DNA of 64,000 nucleotides from Streptomyces prunicolor NBRC 13075 (GTDB lineage Bacteria > Actinomycetota > Actinomycetes > Streptomycetales > Streptomycetaceae), in contig NZ_BARF01000067.1 in NCBI RefSeq assembly GCF_000367365.1, forward strand, positions 1 to 64,000. The letters run 5' to 3'. The position numbers were made by a program, and so were the translations under genes. Under the pieces are notes generated by a model, which was given only the letters and a program-made list of their open reading frames with translations, had not been told where the DNA came from and did not search any database. This document shows positions 51,341-58,360 of this stretch, piece by piece (the stretch's first letter is position 1; each line of letters opens with the position of its first letter).

Positions 51341-52045
51341 TTGAGCCGCTCGGTTCTCGTCACCGGAGGCAACCGGGGCATCGGCCTCGCCATCGCCCGT
51401 GCGTTCGCCGACGCCGGCGACAAGGTCGCCATCACCTACCGCTCGGGTGAGCCGCCGGCCGGCTTCCTGGCCGTGAAGTGCGACATCACCGACTCCGAGC
51501 AGGTGGAGCAGGCCTACAAGGAGATCGAGGCCGAGCACGGCCCGGTCGAGGTCCTGATCGCCAACGCCGGCGTCACCAAGGACCAGCTCCTGATGCGCAT
51601 GACCGAAGAGGACTTCACCTCGGTCATCGACACCAACCTCACCGGCACCTTCCGCGTCGTCAAGCGCGCCAACCGCGCGATGCTGCGCGCCAGGAAGGGC
51701 CGCGTCGTCCTGATCTCGTCGGTCGTCGGCCTGATGGGCGGCCCCGGCCAGGCGAACTACGCCGCCTCCAAGGCCGCCCTCGTCGGCTTCGCGCGCTCCC
51801 TCGCCCGTGAGCTGGGCTCGCGCAACATCACCTTCAACGTCGTCGCGCCCGGCTTCGTCGACACCGACATGACCAAGGCGCTCACCGACGAGCAGCGCGA
51901 GAACATCGTCAAGCAGGTGCCGCTCGGCCGTTACGCGCAGCCCGAGGAGGTCGCCGCGACGGTGCGGTTCCTCGCCTCGGACGACGCCTCGTACATCACT
52001 GGAGCCGTCATCCCCGTAGACGGCGGACTGGGAATGGGTCACTGA
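51341..52045 (+). CDS. fabG: 3-oxoacyl-ACP reductase FabG
   Basis: FabG reduces 3-oxoacyl-ACP in the type II fatty acid synthase. The 234-residue SDR has cofactor motif TGGNRGIG (8-15), ANAG (74-77) and the active residues Ser127, Tyr140 and Lys144 (NYAASKAA). It ends with the VIPVDGGLGMGH typical of actinomycete FabG. The start is a TTG at 51341 with GAAAGGG upstream, giving the MSRSVLVTGGNRGIG N terminus conserved in this group. Upstream in-frame codons lack homology. It is followed 5 bp later by fabI, the standard FabG-InhA pair. Confidence 0.95.
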   Translation: MSRSVLVTGGNRGIGLAIARAFADAGDKVAITYRSGEPPAGFLAVKCDITDSEQVEQAYKEIEAEHGPVEVLIANAGVTKDQLLMRMTEEDFTSVIDTNLTGTFRVVKRANRAMLRARKGRVVLISSVVGLMGGPGQANYAASKAALVGFARSLARELGSRNITFNVVAPGFVDTDMTKALTDEQRENIVKQVPLGRYAQPEEVAATVRFLASDDASYITGAVIPVDGGLGMGH

Positions 52046-52050
52046 TCACC

Positions 52051-52818
52051 ATGAGCGGAATTCTCGAGGGCAAGCGCGTCCTGATCTCCGGTGTGCTGCT
52101 GGAGTCCTCCATCGCCTTCCACGCCGCCAAGCAGGCCCAGGAGCAGGGTGCGGAGATCATCCTGACCGCGTTCCCGCGGCCCACGCTGACCGAGCGCATC
52201 GCCAAGAAGCTCCCCAAGCCCACCAAGGTCATCGAGCTCGACGTGACGAACAGCGAGCACCTCGCGCGCGTCGCCGACGTCGTCGGTGAGGAGCTGGGCG
52301 GCCTCGACGGTGTCGTGCACTCCATCGGGTTCGCGCCGCCGGACGCGCTCGGCGGCAACTTCCTGAACACGCCGTTCGAGTCCGTCGCCACGGCGATGCA
52401 CGTCTCGGCGTTCTCCCTGAAGTCGCTGACCATGGCCTGCCTGCCGCTGATGCAGAACGGCGGCTCGGTCGTCGGCCTCACCTTCGACGCGTCCTTCGCG
52501 TGGCCGCAGTACGACTGGATGGGCCCGGCCAAGGCCGCCCTGGAGGCCACCAGCCGCTACCTCGCCCGCGACCTGGGCAAGCAGAACATCCGCTGCAACC
52601 TCGTCTCCGCGGGCCCGCTCGGCTCGATGGCCGCCAAGTCCATCCCGGGCTTCAGCGAGCTGGCCTCCGTGTGGGACAACCGCTCCCCCCTGGAGTGGGA
52701 CCTCAACGACCCGGAGCCGGCCGGCAAGGCCATCGTCGCCCTCCTGAGCGACTGGTTCCCGAAGACCACCGGCGAGATCGTCCACGTGGACGGCGGCCTG
52801 CACGCCATCGGAGCCTGA
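52051..52818 (+). CDS. fabI: Enoyl-ACP reductase FabI (InhA type)
   Basis: FabI/InhA performs the last reduction of each fatty acid elongation cycle with NADH. The 255-residue protein has the InhA N terminus GKRVLISGVLLESSIAFH. The catalytic triad is Phe145, Tyr154 and Lys161 (Tyr-x6-Lys, YDWMGPAK), equivalent to Phe149, Tyr158 and Lys165 of mycobacterial InhA. It ends with GEIVHVDGGLHAIGA. It starts 5 bp after fabG, so both are cotranscribed. This enzyme class is the isoniazid and triclosan target in other bacteria. Confidence 0.96.
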   Translation: MSGILEGKRVLISGVLLESSIAFHAAKQAQEQGAEIILTAFPRPTLTERIAKKLPKPTKVIELDVTNSEHLARVADVVGEELGGLDGVVHSIGFAPPDALGGNFLNTPFESVATAMHVSAFSLKSLTMACLPLMQNGGSVVGLTFDASFAWPQYDWMGPAKAALEATSRYLARDLGKQNIRCNLVSAGPLGSMAAKSIPGFSELASVWDNRSPLEWDLNDPEPAGKAIVALLSDWFPKTTGEIVHVDGGLHAIGA

Positions 52819-52993
52819 CCTCCCGACCCGGCCTCTCCTACGGCGTCGACGCCCCGTTTCCCGCACCGCGCGGGGATCGGGGCGTCACCCGTTCGGCCCC
52901 TCCGGCCGGGCGGGGGCAGGGCACAACTGCGCACTCTTGATTACGCGTTCACCACGCGATTCCCTCCCCAGCACTGCCGAGGAGGTTTCCCTT

Positions 52994-53347
52994 GTGCGCC
53001 TGTCCCGCAGCCTGGCCTCAGTGACCGTCGCCGTCGCGCTCGTCATCTCCCTGGCGTACGAGGCGATGCCCCACACACGCGTGGAGGCCCGAAAACCGGC
53101 CGCGCCCCAACTGTTCGGCGCCGACTGCCGCACCGCCGTCCACGGCTCGCAGGTGATCGCGTACTGCCACAACCCGTACCCCGGCACCGACCGCGTCAGC
53201 CTGCACATCGAGTGCGACCGCTGGTGGGACATCGACAGCGACGGCATCGCGACCGACGCGGGCCCGGCGCAGACCGTACGGCTCACCGGCCGCTGCTGGG
53301 AGGACGTCCGCGCGGTGTGGGTCAGCCACCAGAAGCGGGCGAGCTGA
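52994..53347 (+). CDS. Small secreted protein of unknown function with four Cys
   Basis: This 117-residue protein has an N-terminal signal-like segment (about 5-25, LASVTVAVALVISLAYEAM). The extracellular part holds Cys pairs at DCRTAVHGSQVIAYC and ECDRWW, with a last one in GRCW, so disulfides are likely. No family is recognised. GTG 52994 is chosen because GAGGAGG lies upstream. Its 3' end overlaps the GntR gene on the other strand by 26 bp (53322-53347). It lies downstream of fabI, but a 175-bp gap suggests a separate promoter. Confidence 0.75.
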   Translation: MRLSRSLASVTVAVALVISLAYEAMPHTRVEARKPAAPQLFGADCRTAVHGSQVIAYCHNPYPGTDRVSLHIECDRWWDIDSDGIATDAGPAQTVRLTGRCWEDVRAVWVSHQKRAS

Positions 53348-54017
53348 GCCTCCCCGGGCGGCACACGAACGGATAGCCCGCGGCCTCCTCGGCGGCCGCC
53401 TGCCCGTCACCCGTGCGGATCGCGTCCACCAGGCGCGTGTGGTCCATGTACGTCTCCGGAGTCAGCGCCTCGCCGACGTCCGCGCGCAGCCAGTCCCGCA
53501 GCACCTCGCCCAGGTCGGCGTACATCGCCGTCATGACGTCGTTGTGGGAGGCCGCCACCACGGCCATGTGCAGGGTCGCGTCGGCCGTCACGAAGGCCTC
53601 CGTGTCGCCCGATGCCCAGGCCTCTTCCCGTCGTACGAGGAGGGCGTCCAGCTGCTTGAGGTCCTTCTCGGTGCGCCGCTCGGCCGCCAGCTGCGCCGCC
53701 GCCGACTCCAGCGTGGAGCGCAGTTCGGCGATGTGCCGGGGGTCGGCGTCCGCGAAGCGGCGGTGCATCACGCCGGCCAGCTCGCTCGTCGCCACGACGT
53801 ACGTCCCGGAGCCCTGGCGGATGTCCAGCAGGCCGTTGTGCGCGAGCGCGCGGACGGCCTCGCGGACCGTGTTGCGGGCGACCCCGAGCTGCTCGACCAG
53901 CTCCGGCTCGGTCGGGATCCGGGAGCCGACCGGCCACTCGCCCGAGGTGATCTGGTTCCGCAGTGAGGCGATGACCTGCTCGGACAGCACCGAACGGCGG
54001 GGGTGGCTCAGGGGCAT
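53322..54017 (-). CDS. GntR/FadR-type transcriptional regulator
   Basis: This 231-residue repressor has an N-terminal winged helix (about 10-75) of GntR type with SRIPTEPELVEQLGVARNTVREAVRAL, and an FCD (FadR-like) ligand domain (about 90-220) that often binds metal and carboxylates. It is divergent from the CynX-type exporter, and the palindrome CCCATCAT-TCT-ATGATGGG between them (54077-54095) is the obvious operator. ATG 54017 has GAAGGTG upstream. An upstream ATG would add 5 residues. The ligand is unknown. Confidence 0.9.
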   Translation of the reverse strand: MPLSHPRRSVLSEQVIASLRNQITSGEWPVGSRIPTEPELVEQLGVARNTVREAVRALAHNGLLDIRQGSGTYVVATSELAGVMHRRFADADPRHIAELRSTLESAAAQLAAERRTEKDLKQLDALLVRREEAWASGDTEAFVTADATLHMAVVAASHNDVMTAMYADLGEVLRDWLRADVGEALTPETYMDHTRLVDAIRTGDGQAAAEEAAGYPFVCRPGRLSSPASGG

Positions 54018-54076
54018 GGCACACCTTCGCATGTGCGGGGCGGGAGCGGGCCACCCGGGGATGGACAACCAATCAT

Positions 54077-54095
54077 CCCATCATTCTATGATGGG
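54077..54095. promoter_or_regulatory. Perfect 19-bp palindrome overlapping the MFS -10, probable GntR operator
   Basis: CCCATCAT (54077-54084) and ATGATGGG (54088-54095) form a perfect 8-bp inverted repeat around TCT. The hexamer TATGAT (54087-54092) lies inside it and ends 7 bp before the ATG at 54100. Binding would therefore cover the exporter promoter directly. A GGACAAC-like -35 is near 54063. Confidence 0.8.
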
Positions 54096-54099
54096 CGGC

Positions 54100-55449
54100 A
54101 TGGCAAGCGAGGAAACCCGGACACTGAAGTCCACGACGAACGTCAGCGGCAACGTCGACAGCTCGGCCGCGAGCGACTCCCCGGCGCCGACAGGAAAGCG
54201 GACCGGGACGCAGCCCGAGAAAGCGTCCACGCGCGCGTGGACGACGCGTCTGCTCGTCCTCGGCATCGTGCTGGCCGCGCTGAACCTCCGCCCCGCCATC
54301 ACCAGCCTCGGCGCCCTCCTCGAAGAGGTACGCGACGGGCTCGGCATGAGCGGCAGCGTCGCCGGACTGCTGACCTCCGTACCCCCGCTGTGCTTCGCGG
54401 TCTTCGGCGTCATGGCCCCGCGCCTCGCCCGCCGCTTCGGCCCGCCCGCGGTGGTCTGCGCGGGCATGGTCCTCATCTCCGCGGGCCTGCTCATACGGCC
54501 CTACATAGGCGGCACGACCGGCTTCCTGGTCGGCAGCGCGCTCGCGCTCATGGGCATCGCGGTCAGCAACGTCCTGATGCCGGTGATCGTCAAGCGCTGG
54601 TTCCCCGACCGGGTCGGCTCCATGACCGGCCTCTACTCGATGGGCCTGGCCCTCGGCACGGCTTCCGCCGCCGCGGTCACCGTGCCCATCACCGATGCCC
54701 TGGGCGGCAGTTGGCGCTCCGGCCTCGCCGTGTGGGCAGCGCTGGCCGCCGCTGCCGTACTGCCGTGGATCGCTCTCGTACGACACCGGGAGCTGCCCTC
54801 CGGAGCGGAGGCGGCCGGGGAGCAGCGCTCCCGCGCGCGGGACGCCGAGCAGGCGCAGCCGGTGCTGCGGATCACCCGCAGCCGTACCGCCTGGGCGCTC
54901 GCCGTGTTCTTCGGGCTCCAGGCCACCGCCGCCTACATCACGATGGGCTGGATGGCACAGATCTTCCGGGACGCGGGGGTCTCCGCGGGCACCGCCGGAC
55001 TGCTGCTCGCCGTCACCATGGTGATGGGCGTGCCGCTGGCCTTCGTCATCCCGCGCGTGGCCACCCGGCTGCCCCGGCAGGGCCCGATCGTGATCGCCCT
55101 CGGCGTCTGCGGCCTCGCCGGATACGCGGGCCTGTACCTCGCGCCGGCCGGCGGCGCCTGGGCCTGGGCGGTGCTGCTCGGCATCGCCAACTGCTCCTTC
55201 CCGCTGGCCCTGACGATGGTCGGGATGCGGGCCAGGACCGGTGCGGGCGTGGCCCAGTTGTCGGCCTTCGCGCAGAGCACCGGGTATCTGATCTCCATCC
55301 CGGGGCCGCTCCTGGTCGGTGTGCTCTACCAGCACAGCGGCGGCTGGGGACTGCCGATCGCGCTCATGGCAGGCCTGATGGTCCCGCAGATGGTTGTCGG
55401 CGTCCTCGCGGGGCGCAACCGCACGGTGGAGGACGAGGCGGCCCGCTGA
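54100..55449 (+). CDS. CynX/NimT-family MFS transporter
   Basis: This 449-residue major facilitator has 12 predicted transmembrane helices after a polar N-terminal tail of about 45 residues. The opening helix LVLGIVLAALNLRPAITSLGALL and the SVPPLCFAVFG stretch match the CynX/NimT (cyanate/nitroimidazole) group. The ATG at 54100 is chosen because TATGAT ends 7 bp upstream, which would give a leaderless mRNA. ATGs at 54088 and 54091 lie inside the operator and are less likely. The divergent GntR gene should control it. The substrate is unknown. Confidence 0.85.
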   Translation: MASEETRTLKSTTNVSGNVDSSAASDSPAPTGKRTGTQPEKASTRAWTTRLLVLGIVLAALNLRPAITSLGALLEEVRDGLGMSGSVAGLLTSVPPLCFAVFGVMAPRLARRFGPPAVVCAGMVLISAGLLIRPYIGGTTGFLVGSALALMGIAVSNVLMPVIVKRWFPDRVGSMTGLYSMGLALGTASAAAVTVPITDALGGSWRSGLAVWAALAAAAVLPWIALVRHRELPSGAEAAGEQRSRARDAEQAQPVLRITRSRTAWALAVFFGLQATAAYITMGWMAQIFRDAGVSAGTAGLLLAVTMVMGVPLAFVIPRVATRLPRQGPIVIALGVCGLAGYAGLYLAPAGGAWAWAVLLGIANCSFPLALTMVGMRARTGAGVAQLSAFAQSTGYLISIPGPLLVGVLYQHSGGWGLPIALMAGLMVPQMVVGVLAGRNRTVEDEAAR

Positions 55450-55497
55450 CCTCACCCCGGCGGACGTGGCGTCGTCGGCGGGTGCGAGACTTGCCGT

Positions 55498-55614
55498 ATG
55501 CCAGTGCTCGACCCGAACCCCCAGAACGGCCAGCGGAAGATGCTCATCGTCTTCGGCTCGTTCTTTGCCATCTTCATCGTCATCGCCATCATCGCGACGA
55601 TCGCGTCCCCGTGA
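55498..55614 (+). CDS. SGM_5486-type transporter-associated micro-protein
   Basis: This 38-residue protein has a Pro/Asn-rich start (MPVLDPNPQNGQRK) and a single transmembrane helix (about 15-36). It corresponds to the SGM_5486 family of transporter-associated small proteins, found beside MFS genes in Streptomyces. It lies 48 bp downstream of the exporter. GAGACT at 55486-55491 ends 6 bp before the ATG, so it could have its own leaderless transcript. A regulatory or stabilising role for the exporter is inferred. Confidence 0.82.
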   Translation: MPVLDPNPQNGQRKMLIVFGSFFAIFIVIAIIATIASP

Positions 55615-55645
55615 CCACGTGCCCGTGAACGCGCCTCCGCGGGCC

Positions 55646-55669
55646 GATGGTGGGGTTGTCCCCACCATC
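55646..55669 (+). terminator. Stem-loop terminator of the MFS/micro-protein unit
   Basis: A perfect 10-bp inverted repeat (55646-55655 and 55660-55669) has a TTGT loop. It lies 31 bp past the micro-protein stop. Confidence 0.8.
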
Positions 55670-55798
55670 CCCTAGGGGGTGAGGCTCAGGGTCAAGTGGG
55701 TGGATCTCCGGATGGGTTGGGGGCCGCGGGTTCCGTAACTTCGAGGTGTGACCGCGAGAAGCGGATCGCGGACCACTCGGAGACCAGCGGAGGCATCC

Positions 55799-56005
55799 AT
55801 GTCGGCCCCAACGCACACCCGGCCCCTCCCGGCGACCACGGGCGGCGTCGACATCAGGCTGCCGTGGTGGGCTCTCGCCCTGCCGGCGCTCGCGTTCGTC
55901 GTGCTGCTCGTGATGATGCTCAACCCGACGGACGCGCAAGCGGCGACCTCGGACCCGATGATCACCCAATTGTTCGAGCGCGTGCAGCAGCTCATAACCC
56001 GCTGA
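55799..56005 (+). CDS. Small single-pass membrane protein, conserved in Streptomyces
   Basis: This 68-residue protein has a polar N terminus, one hydrophobic helix (about 23-42, LALPALAFVVLLVMMLN), and a short C-terminal tail ending in a helix ITQLFERVQQLITR. The AQA motif after the helix looks like a signal-peptidase site, so it could also be a secreted peptide of about 20 residues. The ATG has GGAGG 5 bp upstream. No known family. It lies upstream of a phosphatase gene, but with its own ribosome-binding site and a 77-bp gap. Confidence 0.7.
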   Translation: MSAPTHTRPLPATTGGVDIRLPWWALALPALAFVVLLVMMLNPTDAQAATSDPMITQLFERVQQLITR

Positions 56006-56082
56006 GCACCGGTTGTGCACGTGCGGAGCCGCCCGGTCAACTCCCTGCGCCCCATGGCCTGTTTCATGCGAAGCTGGATCCC

Positions 56083-56613
56083 ATGAGCGTCGCAGAATCC
56101 CGCAGGATTGTCCTCTTCCGGCATGCGAAAGCCGACTGGCCCGAGGTGACCGATCACGAGCGACCGCTCGCTGAGCGCGGTCGCCTGGACGCGGCCACGG
56201 CCGGAAGCAGACTGGCCGACACCGGCATCCCCTTCGATCTGGCCCTCTGCTCCACCGCGGTCCGGACCCGGGAGACCTGGAAGCTCGCGGTCCACGAGCT
56301 CGCGCACCGGCCGAAAACCGTCTACGAGGAGCGGCTCTACGAGGCCTCGCCCGGCGAGCTGATCGCGGTGCTGAACGAGACGCCGGACGACGCGCGGAAC
56401 GTGATCCTCGTCGGCCACAACCCGAGCGTGCAGGGCCTGGCCGAGATCCTCCCGGGCGCGGGAGCTGGAGCGGGTTCCGGCGAGGCCCGTGAGTGGCTGG
56501 ACCGCCGCGGTTTCGCGACCGCCGGTTTCGCCGTCCTGTCCTTCACGGGTTCCTGGAAGGCGCTGGAGCCGGGCGTGGCCACGCTGGACGACTACTGGGC
56601 GCCGTCGGAGTAA
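56083..56613 (+). CDS. SixA-type histidine phosphatase
   Basis: This 176-residue protein belongs to the histidine phosphatase superfamily (SixA branch). The catalytic motif RHAKADW lies at about 14-20, with a second Arg in STAVRTRET and the second catalytic His in LVGHNPSVQGL. SixA in E. coli dephosphorylates phosphohistidine signalling proteins, but actinomycete substrates are unknown. ATG 56083 gives a typical N terminus. The ribosome-binding site is weak. Downstream, 56614-56686 has repeated CCGCAGACC and TAGCCC words before the serB terminator. Confidence 0.88.
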   Translation: MSVAESRRIVLFRHAKADWPEVTDHERPLAERGRLDAATAGSRLADTGIPFDLALCSTAVRTRETWKLAVHELAHRPKTVYEERLYEASPGELIAVLNETPDDARNVILVGHNPSVQGLAEILPGAGAGAGSGEAREWLDRRGFATAGFAVLSFTGSWKALEPGVATLDDYWAPSE

Positions 56614-56686
56614 CCCCGCAGACCCGTAGCCCGTAGCTCCGCAGACCCATAGCCCCGCAGCCCTGAGGACTCGTACGACAAAGAAA

Positions 56687-56714
56687 GGGCCCGGCACCAT
56701 GCGGTGCCGGGCCC
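56687..56714 (-). terminator. Terminator of serB
   Basis: A perfect 12-bp inverted repeat (56687-56698 and 56703-56714) has a 4-base ATGC loop. On the minus strand it is followed by TTTCTTTGTC, the only T-rich trailer of this kind in the window. It lies 23 bp past the serB stop. Confidence 0.88.
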
Positions 56715-56737
56715 CCGAAAGTCGTGCGAGGCCGGGA

Positions 56738-57946
56738 TCAGTCCTCGTCGTGCGTGTCCGCGGCCTCGACCTCTTCGCGGGTGACGCCCAGCAGATACAG
56801 CACGGTGTCGAGGAACGGCACGTTCACCGCGGTGTGCGCGGCCTCCCGTACGACCGGCTTCGCGTTGAAGGCGACACCGAGACCGGCCGCGTTGAGCATG
56901 TCCAGGTCGTTGGCGCCGTCGCCGATCGCCACGGTCTGCGCGAGCGGTACGCCCGCCTCGGCGGCGAAGCGGCGCAGCAGCCGTGCCTTGCCCGCGCGGT
57001 CGACGATCTCGCCGGTGACCTTGCCGGTCAGCTTGCCGTCGACGATCTCCAGGGTGTTGGCCTGGGCGAAGTCGAGCCCGAGCCGGTCCTTGAGGTCGTC
57101 GGTGACCTGGGTGAACCCGCCTGATACGACGCCGACTTGGTAGCCGAGCCGCTTGAGCGTACGGATGAGGGTGCGCGCCCCCGGCGTCAGACGCACCTCG
57201 CTGCGCACCTTGTCGACGACCGACGCGTCCAGCCCCGCCAGCAACGCCACGCGCGCGTGCAGCGACTGCTCGAAGTCCAGCTCCCCGCGCATCGCGGCGG
57301 CGGTGACCTCGGCGACCTCGTCCTCGCAGCCGGCGTGCGCGGCGAAGAGTTCGATGACCTCGTCCTGGATGAGCGTGGAGTCGACGTCCATGACGACCAG
57401 CCGCTGGGCCCGCCGGTGCAGCCCCGCCGCCACGACGGCGATGTCGACGCCGAACGTCGCCGCGTGGGTCACCAGGGCGGTGCGCAGGGGCTCGGTCTCC
57501 ACGCCGGACACCGCGAACTCGACCGCTGTCACGGGGTACTTGGCGAGCCGGAAGATACGGTCGATGTTGCCGCCGGCCTTGGTGATACGGGCGGCGATCG
57601 CGGCGGTGGACTCCGCGGTGAGGGGGTGGCCGAGCACGGTCACGAGCGAACGCCCGAGCCCACGCGGCCGGTTGTCGCCGAGGCCGGAGATGATCTCCGC
57701 CTGCATCTTCATCGACTCGGCCCAGCTGTGCACGGTGGCCCGCAGACCCCCTTCGAGCCCGGCGGGCGGCGGCGTCACGAGCGCGCACAGCACCATCCGG
57801 CCACGCGTGACGACCTGCTCGATGTCGACCACGTCGACGGAGTAGGCGGCGAGGGTGTCGAAGAGTCCGGCCGTGATGCCCGGCCTGTCCTTGCCGAAGA
57901 TCTTGACGAGGAGAGTGGGGACGTCAGAGGTCTGCGAAGCGCTCAT
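56738..57946 (-). CDS. serB: Phosphoserine phosphatase SerB with tandem N-terminal ACT-like domains
   Basis: SerB makes L-serine from O-phosphoserine. The 402-residue protein has a HAD phosphatase domain with the nucleophile motif DVDST (187-191), SGGF in the middle, and IGDGANDLDML near the end. Two ACT-like regulatory domains precede it (about 10-85 and 100-175), a form common in actinomycetes and usually sensitive to serine. The start gives MSASQTSDVPTLLVKIFGKDRPG, in line with homologues. It is convergent with the SixA-like gene. Confidence 0.95.
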   Translation of the reverse strand: MSASQTSDVPTLLVKIFGKDRPGITAGLFDTLAAYSVDVVDIEQVVTRGRMVLCALVTPPPAGLEGGLRATVHSWAESMKMQAEIISGLGDNRPRGLGRSLVTVLGHPLTAESTAAIAARITKAGGNIDRIFRLAKYPVTAVEFAVSGVETEPLRTALVTHAATFGVDIAVVAAGLHRRAQRLVVMDVDSTLIQDEVIELFAAHAGCEDEVAEVTAAAMRGELDFEQSLHARVALLAGLDASVVDKVRSEVRLTPGARTLIRTLKRLGYQVGVVSGGFTQVTDDLKDRLGLDFAQANTLEIVDGKLTGKVTGEIVDRAGKARLLRRFAAEAGVPLAQTVAIGDGANDLDMLNAAGLGVAFNAKPVVREAAHTAVNVPFLDTVLYLLGVTREEVEAADTHDED

Positions 57947-58360
57947 GGTGTACCCACCGTATCCGGCACGGAGTGCCTTATGCCGCAGAGGTCCGCCTAG
58001 CGGACACGGAACAGTGGGTGTCGGGTCGGTGGCGCGGATCTTACGAGGCGATCACGAAGGGGCGGTGACCTGGTCAGGAGTGGGCCGTGGGTGGTCGAGA
58101 GTTGGCTGAGGGGCGGTCAGGAGACGCGTTGAGGTGATCGCGGGGAGGTGTGGTGCCGATCAGGGGTTGGCCGGTCGTTGGGCGAGGGGTGACTGGTGGG
58201 GCACCGGGTGCGGGGGATACGGCTGGACGGGTGGGGAGCAGGGGGTTGGGCGTTGGGCTGCTGGGTTGTCGCACCGTCGGGCTATAGGGGTGCCGCTACG
58301 TCTTCCCCCATCACCTTGTCCGGCATCGCCCATCGCTGGCTCACCCACCGCCGGCGTGGA
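57947..58360. other. Intergenic region without recognisable genes
   Basis: The 414-bp gap between serB (upstream side) and the end of the streptophobe gene is G-rich with short words such as GGTGA and GGGTTGG. I see no family motif in any frame, no strong ribosome-binding site and no clear palindrome. The serB promoter must lie in its first part. Confidence 0.55.
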
